Part shown: one piece after another, positions 17,801 to 24,006 of the stretch
How positions within the stretch are numbered: the stretch's first letter is position 1
How the letters are laid out: the number at the start of each line of letters is the position of its first letter
Assembly (NCBI GenBank): GCA_963922685.1
Contig: CAWUJM010000007.1
Span: 1-50,604 of the forward strand
Length of the DNA: 50,604 nt
From: JAHDBG01 sp963922685
Lineage (GTDB): Bacteria; Pseudomonadota; Gammaproteobacteria; Chromatiales; Chromatiaceae
Direction: 5' to 3'
The notes under the pieces: model-generated
Database searches by the model: none
Seen by the model: only the letters and a program-made list of their open reading frames with translations
What the model was told of the DNA's origin: nothing
Made by a program: the position numbers and the translations under genes

Positions 17801-18686
17801 TGACAAATTCAATACAGTTTGGCAGATAAAGGGCAACCCGATCGCCGACTACAAGTCCGAGATGCCGCAATATTCGGGCTATCTGTTCACTTTGATCATA
17901 CAGTTCCGCATAGGTCAGTGAAACGTCAGCAAAGATTAAACTGGTTTTATCCGGCGACTCAATACCCTGTCGTTGCACTTGTTGTGCAAGCGTGGTGACG
18001 GCCAGATCGGTGGATTGCCGGAATCTCTGAAAATGTTCATGGTCATCGACATGCGGAAATACTGCATGCCCCGGACAGGGGGCCTGCAAAAAATCGCATA
18101 GCGGCTGCCAGCTATCCGCCACATCAAAAATCAACAGTTGATCGGCGGGAACCGATTTTTTTACCGATTCCAGGTGTTTTTCATACACGCGGATGACAAA
18201 ATCCTTATCCTCAAATCTTTGCTCGAAATAATCGTCCCACAACATTCTGCCGATGAATCCGCCCAGCAAAACCTTATTTTTGCGTAGCGGCGACAGAGGA
18301 TAATGCAACCACCACCAATGTTTTTCAACTTCGCTCAGGGTGCGGGTCTGATAAAGATTTCGCTTCAGGCTTTCGTACCAGTGTGACGGATCGCAGGTTG
18401 TCAGAATCACTTTGGCCGTCGGATAGGCCTGCATTAACGCCTGGTAATAACGTTGTCCGGGAATATCCACGATCGCCTGGTAACCATCAAATAACTGATC
18501 CCAATCAACCTTTTCACCCCGGCTGATACGCAGCCAGCTATCCACCTGAGACGGGTTCTGCATCAGATCAACCAGGTGATAGCACCGGTTATAACCCAGT
18601 TTTTCCAGAGCTGCCTTCAGACTCATTGTGCCGGTGCACGGCATCCCGGCACCGATGATTTTAATGTTGTTAAATTGGTTTGGCAT
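14835..18686 (-). CDS. NRPS-like hybrid synthetase: sulfotransferase-adenylation-carrier-condensation
   Basis: A single 1283-residue multidomain enzyme. Residues 1-220 resemble the Sulfotransfer_4 family (I-I-G-A-G-M-P-C-T-G-T-M-S-L at 10-23; L-T-T-C-D-P-S-H-W-Y-E-S at 95-106). Residues 245-720 are an acyl/aryl-AMP ligase-type adenylation domain: Y-S-S-G-T-T-G-K-P-K-G (393-403), G-W-F-H-T-G-D (601-607), D-R-R-K-D-M-V-N-V-G-G-E-K (621-633) and the catalytic lysine region R-T-G-K (710-713). Residues 755-820 are a carrier protein with the phosphopantetheine serine S782 in G-M-D-S-L. Residues 845-1283 are a condensation domain with H-H-I-I-S-D-R (972-978), where the usual final glycine is arginine. 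No thioesterase or reductase domain is present. The start overlaps the higA stop by 17 bases and has no strong ribosome binding site, suggesting translational coupling. Product unknown. Confidence 0.9.
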   Translation of the reverse strand: MPNQFNNIKIIGAGMPCTGTMSLKAALEKLGYNRCYHLVDLMQNPSQVDSWLRISRGEKVDWDQLFDGYQAIVDIPGQRYYQALMQAYPTAKVILTTCDPSHWYESLKRNLYQTRTLSEVEKHWWWLHYPLSPLRKNKVLLGGFIGRMLWDDYFEQRFEDKDFVIRVYEKHLESVKKSVPADQLLIFDVADSWQPLCDFLQAPCPGHAVFPHVDDHEHFQRFRQSTDLAVTTLAQQVQRQGIESPDKTSLIFADVSLTYAELYDQSEQIARILRHLGLVVGDRVALYLPNCIEFVTSYLGIHLAGGVVITVNTALTETEIDHILTDSQAAWVITSTKLQQQINTAKHPELKQTLLVDGADNQPDSLVSHLNELPTEPFRATPLSADDPAVLLYSSGTTGKPKGAVLSHGNLQATARSVAQALALDADDRVLIFLPLFHSYALATILGPALHSGAGIVILPEFEANQLLQTVRQHQVTTFFAVPTIYTLLQEQAQPEQLQSIRQYLSAGTSLPLETARQWQAKFDVPIQNGLGFTEGSYVSLNPEPLAKPGSVGLPLPGFEIRVLDEASQPCPHGELGEIVARGPNIMLGYWNQLQEATQDGWFHTGDMGCFDEDGYLYVVDRRKDMVNVGGEKVYPNEVEQVLYRHSAVAEAAIYGVPHAMMGEEVKASIVLKKGQSATQEEVINFCRQQLAHFKLPGSVEFVDSLPRSRTGKVLKRVLRERFMSEDSAASEAQSGLRQQLMQTNPEERAALLKQQVKTEIRRIIGHDPDDRQSLFDAGMDSLMSIQLANRLSMSLGIQLPATLAMEYATVNKLTQHVTQLYDSNCQSVITESSYVTWDIYDWFPQSPIQQLYYDWHTAAVNKSFMNMNFIVRVRSVINKKNLQAALQMLLDRHPDLRLVYDRQHGIPMQKALREQEAFFVAKQISCTHWDEAKDKIRQASREPFDLHADAMLRVYLFSRADDDHMLLIVHHHIISDRTTAALTIDEWLMLYQAIQSDSPVPSVTVPAYFEFLEWHNGLLNSAEGEQMQAYWRQQLSGEPEPLKLPTDFPRQYPRNRHYGAAYRVEIDAGLTASLQQLAQHENVTLYTVMMAAYQVLLHVLTGQRDILVDTSMINRTQERFEKTIGQLSIMHTIRTRIFAEATFSKLLKQVQKTLWDALKHQGYPSRLLTESLQLPQGFVHNRPGQVLFNLVAENSQLFLGQLRQYGLALQSTDIIPAGSAGTFHEINTQFLQKGEKLIGHINYETDLYRQSTIQTLMDRYKVILRQVTTNPDQTIAVLRHDL

Positions 18687-19059
18687 TTTGTCTATTATTC
18701 AGGGAGTATTCACGAATTAACGTCTGCCCTGGAATCTGCAAGCCATCTGACAGCTTGCGAATCATAGGCAAACTCAAAGGGCGTTTAAGATTCATTACCT
18801 CGCTTACCTTGCTGCGAGCACCGATGTAAGGCTTCAGATCGGCATCATTTAACTCTAGTTGCTCCATACGAAACTTAATAGCATCAATAGGATGTGGGGC
18901 CGGTATCGGATAATGTATTTCCTCATAGGCGGCGATCAGTGTTGCCAGCACATCCAACTCTTCGCCCTCGGGAGTTTCAGGCTCCGCATCCCAAAGTATC
19001 TCTATGCGCTGTAAAGCCTCTTTGTGGTCAGTTTTGGTTTTAATTGGCTTAATGTTCAT
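18670..19059 (-). CDS. higA: HigA-type antitoxin with helix-turn-helix domain
   Basis: A 129-residue protein resembling HigA antitoxins of the COG5499 type: an acidic N-terminal region (D-A-E-P-E-T-P-E-G-E-E-L-D) followed by a helix-turn-helix segment (residues about 75-115, R-S-K-V-S-E-V-M-N-L-K-R-P-L-S). It would bind and neutralise HigB and repress the operon through a palindrome at 19373-19391. It starts 2 bases after the higB stop, giving the toxin-first order typical of higBA. Its last 17 bases overlap the start of the synthetase gene, so toxin-antitoxin transcription should run into the biosynthetic gene. Confidence 0.88.
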   Translation of the reverse strand: MNIKPIKTKTDHKEALQRIEILWDAEPETPEGEELDVLATLIAAYEEIHYPIPAPHPIDAIKFRMEQLELNDADLKPYIGARSKVSEVMNLKRPLSLPMIRKLSDGLQIPGQTLIREYSLNNRQNAKPI

Positions 19060-19061
19060 AG

Positions 19062-19361
19062 CTATATACTCTCAGCGTCAATCCTTTCGTACTGCTTATG
19101 GGTACCGACAAAACGGATATACCCCACTCCAAATTGGTATTTGAAGGCAACAATCAAGCGATATTTGTTACCGTGGATATTAAAAACAACCCTGTTATTG
19201 GCGAGGAAGCTGGCATTCCGGTACTGCTTTTTAATGTCAGCAGGTTTTCTCCAACTAGCCTGTTTTGCTTCATCGAACCACGACCTTAGCGGCTGTTCAG
19301 AGTCTTTGTATTCCTGCTTTTCCCAGAAAGCTTTTAGTGTCGATCTGGCGATTATTCTCAT
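19062..19361 (-). CDS. higB: HigB-type mRNA interferase toxin
   Basis: A 99-residue protein of the HigB_toxin family (RelE-like fold, ribosome-dependent mRNA cleavage). Recognisable segments are R-I-I-A-R-S-T-L-K-A-F-W at the N-terminus, N-N-R-V-V-F-N-I-H-G-N-K-Y-R-L-I-V near the middle and a C-terminal F-V-G-T-H-K-Q-Y motif. It has its own promoter and operator just upstream and lies 117 bases beyond the chorismatase stop. It is an embedded toxin-antitoxin module rather than an obvious pathway gene. Toxicity was not shown; the call rests on family resemblance and gene order. Confidence 0.9.
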   Translation of the reverse strand: MRIIARSTLKAFWEKQEYKDSEQPLRSWFDEAKQASWRKPADIKKQYRNASFLANNRVVFNIHGNKYRLIVAFKYQFGVGYIRFVGTHKQYERIDAESI

Positions 19362-19372
19362 ATGGCATCTAT

Positions 19373-19408
19373 TTTTCCCATTATGGGAAAATTATCAATT
19401 ATTGTCAA
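19373..19408 (-). promoter_or_regulatory. higBA promoter with overlapping palindromic operator
   Basis: On the minus strand there is a consensus -35 box TTGACA (19408-19403), a 17-base spacer and a -10 box CATAAT (19385-19380). Overlapping the -10 is a perfect palindrome with 9-base arms, TTTTCCCAT (19373-19381) and ATGGGAAAA (19383-19391), separated by one base. It is well placed for HigA/HigBA autorepression. The predicted leader to the higB ATG is only about a dozen bases. The near-consensus boxes and the symmetry are directly visible; repressor identity is inferred. Confidence 0.75.
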
Positions 19409-19478
19409 GCTATATTTCCCAGCAATAGTTTAGAGCGGGGATTGCTGTTGTTTTACGGAAGATGAATGACCATCAAAG

Positions 19479-20531
19479 TTACAAATTCAGTATAAATCCA
19501 TCTATTGCGCCTTCTATCTCAACAAGCAAATCTGATCGGCATATATCGACATGCATAAAAAATATTTTAGATTCGCTTATTCCCCAGTCTTCGATCATAG
19601 TTTTTTTTATTTTATCTTTTTCAGACAAATTACGAAAATATACCTTAAAATGACTAAAATCATTTAAATGATATTTAACAGGTTTAATTTTGTTATACAA
19701 AAAATTTTCTTCGGATATTAAATATGTAATATTTTCAATTGTTGTATTAACTTGCTTTAGTATATCTCCAGGATAAAGAGTTTTATGATTTCGAATGCTG
19801 GCTGTCCCGGAAAGTAAAAAGGTTGTTAACTTGTTTCCGGCATGGTCTTTTTTCTCAGAATGATATGAGAATATTGTTCCTCTGGCGAAACTGGGAGATC
19901 TTGGCCCATATTGTTTCGGGTATTTATATGCCGGCATCTGCAATGAATTTTCCATGTTGATGCATTTATCAGATTTTGATGCCCAGATGTAACCGTATAT
20001 ATTATTTGCATGTGAGCCAACACCTGTAGCTGCCGGAAACTGTATAGCGTCAATACCTGACTTCTCAAATGCTTTTGATCGACCTTTACAGAAAACACGA
20101 TAATTTTCCATCGCACCTGAACCAGATGAATTTATATCAGGTATAAAATTCCATGAACGCACCATATAGTTAAATTTATTGCCCAATAAAAACTCAAATA
20201 TTCTGGAGAGTTTGTCAAATACCGATTTTTCAATATTGTCAGTTAATCCAAATTCACCAAATACAATAACAGCATCCTCTATTTCCAGCGCATATACATT
20301 TGTATATATACTTTTAATCGAAACTGTTGATGCTTCTTTGCAGGTATATGCATACCAACCTTCACAGAAATTAACAGGATGATGCTCAGAGCTCATATTA
20401 ATACTCAGCACCGGAATACTGCATTCTTTTTTTATATAATCTTCATCTGAATAATGAACTTTAAATATCAAACTCGGTTCAGATAAACTCCCAACTACGG
20501 GATCACCTACAAAATATTTTATATCTTCCAT
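19479..20531 (-). CDS. Chorismatase (FkbO/Hyg5/XanB2-like family)
   Basis: A 350-residue enzyme of the chorismatase family, which converts chorismate plus water to pyruvate and a cyclohexadiene diol or to 3- or 4-hydroxybenzoate. Family hallmarks are V-R-S-W-N-F-I-P-D-I-N near residue 125, the F-C-K-G-R-S-K-A-F segment, F-P-A-A-T-G-V-G near 165 and Y-K-Y-P-K-Q-Y-G-P-R-S-P-S-F-A-R-G near 205-220. Product type (FkbO, Hyg5 or XanB2 class) depends on active-site residues I cannot assign safely. It starts 6 bases after the aminotransferase stop, in the same operon. The gene is strikingly AT-rich compared with the aminotransferase and synthetase, suggesting separate origin. It probably supplies the aromatic or cyclohexadiene starter for the adenylation domain. 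Confidence 0.85.
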   Translation of the reverse strand: MEDIKYFVGDPVVGSLSEPSLIFKVHYSDEDYIKKECSIPVLSINMSSEHHPVNFCEGWYAYTCKEASTVSIKSIYTNVYALEIEDAVIVFGEFGLTDNIEKSVFDKLSRIFEFLLGNKFNYMVRSWNFIPDINSSGSGAMENYRVFCKGRSKAFEKSGIDAIQFPAATGVGSHANNIYGYIWASKSDKCINMENSLQMPAYKYPKQYGPRSPSFARGTIFSYHSEKKDHAGNKLTTFLLSGTASIRNHKTLYPGDILKQVNTTIENITYLISEENFLYNKIKPVKYHLNDFSHFKVYFRNLSEKDKIKKTMIEDWGISESKIFFMHVDICRSDLLVEIEGAIDGFILNL

Positions 20532-20537
20532 ACTTTA

Positions 20538-21941
20538 TTACTGCTCACTGTGAATGGTGGGTAATGGGTATTCAGTCACTCCGATGCGCTCCAGCACATC
20601 GACATAACTTAAACCATGCAACATATCGCGCATCAGCACTTCTAATCGGGCGAAGAGCAAATCGGCATGATCGGGTGATTTGCGCCCATTGACCCGGGTG
20701 GCTGCCACATTTAGCCGTACACCGGGTTGGTGAATACCGACCAGATCCAGTTCAACACTTTCGATGCCCGCACCGGCGAGTAAAAAATCGGCCAGTTGGC
20801 AGCTATCCCGGATACCGGCCTTGTGCAAATAGCTGGCATGGACGCCCAGGCAATGAAAGGGCGTGTAAACCGGATCGCCATACGAGAATAAAATCTCGTC
20901 TCCCAGTTTCTGGTTGATTTGCTGAATGCGCTGTTTTATGTTTTGCTGTATCCGCTGCAACGTTTTTCGATTGTTCTCAAGGTAAGCTTCAGAAATGTTG
21001 CTGAGGCCTGCACAGATCAGATGGGTTGATTCGCGTTGAAAGGTGATCGCAGTCACCAGATCCAATGTCTTGCGCCGCCATTGCGGGTTGCCGCATACGC
21101 CAGCACCCAGTTTCCACGGGCCAGCGGCGGCGAACCCTTTTGAGTTACCGGTAATGGCGAAGGTACGCCCATACAGAGGTTGGCCCCGGGCATCTGGTAC
21201 GCGAATATTCGGCAGCGGTGGATAGGCGTCTTGTGGCAACAGCTTGTCAAAGGCCATGTCAATCAGCACATCCAGGTTGTATTGGACAATGATTTTACCG
21301 ATGGCCTCCAGTTGCTCCACTGAATGACAGCCGATCAATGGATTGCCCGGCATGGTCAACCACAGCAGGGCTGTTTCCTGATGATGCCGGGCCAGATAGT
21401 TATCCAACCGCTCCGGAATCATGACACCATCCCGATGCAGATTGACCGGAAAGGTTCTGATGCTCAGGCCTGCTGCTACTGCCAGTTTGGCCGAGCCTTT
21501 GTAAAAACCCTCGGGACAGAGTACCTGATGCAAATGTTGTCTGGGTCTGGATTGTAATGCTGCGATCAGCAGCTGGGTGCTGCTGTAGGGCACAACGATA
21601 GCGTCTTCGGTGCTCAGCGGGATGCCTTGTAATCCGTCCACACCAGGCGATGCTAAACGCTTAAACAAAAACTCTATAGTCAGCCTTTGCAACGCCTCGG
21701 GTTGCTTTTTATTGTGTTGAATAAAGTGCGTTTGCTCTTCCGATACAATATGTCGCCATGCTGTGTTCAATGTCTGGTCGGAGGCAGGGTCTACGCCAAA
21801 ATGGGTTTCTCCGTGAAAGGCGTCAATCAAATCACTGCTTTTTCGCACACCGTCGGCAAAAAGATAATTTGCCTCGGTCAACCGGTCTTTTATTTTTATT
21901 TTACGTTGGCTGATAGCGTTGGCTAAAGCAAGGTAATCCAT
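20538..21941 (-). CDS. PLP-dependent class I/II aminotransferase
   Basis: A 467-residue fold-type I PLP enzyme. The Schiff-base lysine is K268 in I-T-G-N-S-K-G-F-A-A-A-G, the pyridine-binding aspartate is D228 in L-I-D-M-A-F-D, and M-P-G-N-P-L-I-G (197-204) holds the cofactor-binding asparagine. It resembles the large family annotated as aminotransferase or capreomycidine-synthase-like, whose members perform transamination, decarboxylation or cyclisation in natural-product pathways. It starts 8 bases after the dehydrogenase-like gene and is followed by the chorismatase gene after 6 bases. I infer that it makes or modifies an amino acid partner for the condensation domain. The actual reaction is unknown. 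Confidence 0.85.
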   Translation of the reverse strand: MDYLALANAISQRKIKIKDRLTEANYLFADGVRKSSDLIDAFHGETHFGVDPASDQTLNTAWRHIVSEEQTHFIQHNKKQPEALQRLTIEFLFKRLASPGVDGLQGIPLSTEDAIVVPYSSTQLLIAALQSRPRQHLHQVLCPEGFYKGSAKLAVAAGLSIRTFPVNLHRDGVMIPERLDNYLARHHQETALLWLTMPGNPLIGCHSVEQLEAIGKIIVQYNLDVLIDMAFDKLLPQDAYPPLPNIRVPDARGQPLYGRTFAITGNSKGFAAAGPWKLGAGVCGNPQWRRKTLDLVTAITFQRESTHLICAGLSNISEAYLENNRKTLQRIQQNIKQRIQQINQKLGDEILFSYGDPVYTPFHCLGVHASYLHKAGIRDSCQLADFLLAGAGIESVELDLVGIHQPGVRLNVAATRVNGRKSPDHADLLFARLEVLMRDMLHGLSYVDVLERIGVTEYPLPTIHSEQ

Positions 21942-21949
21942 GGAACGCT

Positions 21950-22888
21950 CTACAAAATCCTGTTGATAAATTTATTTTGCAGATAATGCTCCAGCGTGCT
22001 TATCCAACCTGCCATTCTGCGTTGTACGGACTCTTGAGTATACCAACCCCGGCTTTGTGTCAGAATCAGATTGGGAGCAGCCAGATATTGATCATATTCG
22101 GTAATCACATCCAGTGCCGCACCTGCAATCTGATGGTTTTGCAAGGCTGTAACCAGATGATCAATCTGAATCAATTCATCCGCGCCGATATTGACCAGAA
22201 AAGCCGATTTGCGCATCAGGTTTAATTCGCGCTGGCTAATCAAATGAAATGAATCTTCATTCAGGGGCACGGTCATGACAACGATGTCGGAAGCTGTCAA
22301 CAGATCGTCCAGGCCAACCTGCCTGGCTTTTGCGAAAGCCTTTCTGCTCCGGTTGTAATACACGACCTCCATGCCGAAACAGGTGGCGTAATGCGCCACC
22401 CGACCACCGATCTCACCCAACCCGATAATGCCGAGGCGTTTATCAGCCAGTTCCATGGCATGCGGTAACTTGCCGTCCGCACGGTTGCGCAAACTGGCGT
22501 CCGCATGGCGTAGCTGTTTGGTACAGGCCATGATCAGGGCAAAGGCATGTTCCGCCACGGATGATCCGGTATAGCGCGGCGTATTGAATACCTTGATGTT
22601 GTTTCCCCGGCAATAGCGCAGATCAATATAATCCGTCGCTGTGCTGGTCGCAATGATGGCTTCCAATCCGGGTAGGCGTTGTAAAGAATCGTGCCCGATT
22701 CTGACCAGTGAAGTGACCAGAATATCGGGTGCGGGATGTGTGGCGAGCAGATGGTTCAGCGTGACCGTATCCAGTGCTGGCACATGCCGCCAGGCAATAT
22801 CGATCTTGTCTTGTAACGCAATCGTGGCTTGTTCGTCTTCCGGGTCAAACTGGCTGGGGTTATTTAAAATCAGTACCTGTTTTTTCAT
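21950..22888 (-). CDS. D-2-hydroxyacid dehydrogenase-like protein, catalytic residues altered
   Basis: A 312-residue protein with the two-domain fold of NAD-dependent D-2-hydroxyacid dehydrogenases. The nucleotide-binding G-L-G-E-I-G is at 156-161, and the segment A-L-D-V-I-T-E keeps the catalytic glutamate (E264). The position of the catalytic arginine, normally in V-N-x-A-R-G, reads V-N-I-G-A-D (232-237), so it is alanine. The position of the catalytic histidine, normally T-P-H, reads T-Q-S (277-279). The usual R/E/H triad is therefore reduced to E. It may use other chemistry or have become a binding protein. ATGA overlap with the upstream DUF6917-like gene shows translational coupling. Confidence 0.85.
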   Translation of the reverse strand: MKKQVLILNNPSQFDPEDEQATIALQDKIDIAWRHVPALDTVTLNHLLATHPAPDILVTSLVRIGHDSLQRLPGLEAIIATSTATDYIDLRYCRGNNIKVFNTPRYTGSSVAEHAFALIMACTKQLRHADASLRNRADGKLPHAMELADKRLGIIGLGEIGGRVAHYATCFGMEVVYYNRSRKAFAKARQVGLDDLLTASDIVVMTVPLNEDSFHLISQRELNLMRKSAFLVNIGADELIQIDHLVTALQNHQIAGAALDVITEYDQYLAAPNLILTQSRGWYTQESVQRRMAGWISTLEHYLQNKFINRIL

Positions 22889-23364
22889 GACGGCTCACCA
22901 GCCTCGGCAAAGATACAACAGAAGCCGCCCGCCTGAATGCCTTGTTCCCTGCCCGTCCGGGGCCTGGGCGTGGCTAACAGAATATTGAGATGGTTGGGGG
23001 TGTGGGTCATATCAAAGGCAGCCAGCGTTCCCAATATTGTGCCGTTGTATTCAAACCGCATACCTTTGGCAAGTACGCAACCGCTGGAAAATTCAATAAA
23101 GCCCAGGTACCAGGCGTCGTTTAAATCGACCAGACCGGATTCATCCTGGTGCATACAAATCAGTTCGTGCACCTCGCCCCGTTGTACGCAGCGGGTATGA
23201 AACTCGCTCGCAACCATGCCGCGATCAGCCTGTGCCGTGTGCATAACCGCAACAAACCGGCTTTCTATCCGGGGGAATGCCATATCACGGACATATTGTG
23301 GTGCCTCCAACCGGATCGGCTGGCTGCGCTTACCGGATTTATTGATCATATTCTGGGGTAGCAT
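22885..23364 (-). CDS. Small conserved protein, DUF6917-like, first gene of the cluster
   Basis: A 159-residue soluble protein without signal peptide or membrane segments. It has a recognisable pattern, C-V-Q-R-G-E-V-H-E-L-I-C near residue 63, F-E-Y-N-G-T-I-L-G-T-L-A-A-F-D near 105 and T-P-N-H-L-N-I-L-L near 122, which I associate with proteins named DUF6917; that identification is from memory and needs a profile search. Its biochemical role is unknown. It is the first gene of the minus-strand cluster and overlaps the dehydrogenase-like gene by four bases. The 209-base gap to rnpB upstream should hold the cluster promoter; a weak candidate (TTACAT, 16-17 bases, TATTCA on the minus strand near 23430-23400) is visible but unconvincing. 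Confidence 0.65.
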   Translation of the reverse strand: MLPQNMINKSGKRSQPIRLEAPQYVRDMAFPRIESRFVAVMHTAQADRGMVASEFHTRCVQRGEVHELICMHQDESGLVDLNDAWYLGFIEFSSGCVLAKGMRFEYNGTILGTLAAFDMTHTPNHLNILLATPRPRTGREQGIQAGGFCCIFAEAGEPS

Positions 23365-23535
23365 TTTTTCAGGTCCAGTGTACTAAGCGATAAACCAATG
23401 AATAATTTACGCTTGGATAAATGTAACTTGAGCACGCGAATTCACGCTCTGGCATAATGGCACCTCTGAAAACTGCTGGAGGTTCGGAGTACCAGCCCAC
23501 ATCAGTTTCAATCGCAACCTACCGCCTTACGTCTG

Positions 23536-23564
23536 TTGCATAAATTCCGCAAACCGCGTAATGT
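23536..23564 (+). promoter_or_regulatory. Probable rnpB promoter
   Basis: TTGCAT (23536-23541), a 17-base spacer and TAATGT (23559-23564) lie immediately before the predicted 5' end of the RNase P RNA at about 23574. Spacing to the RNA start fits sigma-70 transcription. The -10 box is a weak match, so the call rests mainly on position. Confidence 0.5.
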
Positions 23565-23573
23565 CCCGCACCC

Positions 23574-23965
23574 GGAGTCAGCCAGACGATCGCTGTTGCT
23601 ACACCATAGCAGTGGAGGAAAGTCCGGGCTTCACAGGGCAGGGAGCCAGGTAACACCTGGGCGGCGCGAGCCGACGGCCAGTGCCACAGAAAACAAACCG
23701 CCATTGTGTGGATGCAGCCGTCTTGCAGAAGACTGTGTGTCCGACAAGGGTAAGGGTGAAAAGGTGTGGTAAGAGCACACCGCGCTGCTGGTAACAGCAG
23801 CGGCAGGGTAAACCCCTCCCGAAGCAAGACCAAATAGGGAAGCGCGCCTGAGTGCAGTCTGTTGCCCGCAGATGCTTCCGGGTAGGTTGCATGAGGTATA
23901 CGGCGACGTATATCCCAGATGAATGATCGTCCCCGACAGAACCCGGCTTACCGGCTGGCTCCACC
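23574..23965 (+). ncRNA. rnpB: RNase P RNA component
   Basis: The catalytic RNA that removes 5' leaders from tRNA precursors. The conserved GAGGAAAGTCCGGGC is at 23615-23629, GCCAGGTAACACCTGG at about 23646, CAAACCGCC at about 23694, GGTAAGAGCACACCGCGC at about 23768, GGTAAACCCC at about 23808, GACCAAATAGG at about 23828 and ACAGAACCCGGCTTA at about 23937. GGAGTCAGCC at the 5' end (23574) pairs with GGCTGGCTCC (23953-23962) to form helix P1, which fixes the ends within a few bases. It is an A-type RNA, as in gammaproteobacteria. The pilW open frame extends back into its 3' end. Confidence 0.97.
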
Positions 23966-24006
23966 ATCATATTCACCTGAACAGCCATAGTGTCAGCAGA
24001 GCTGCA

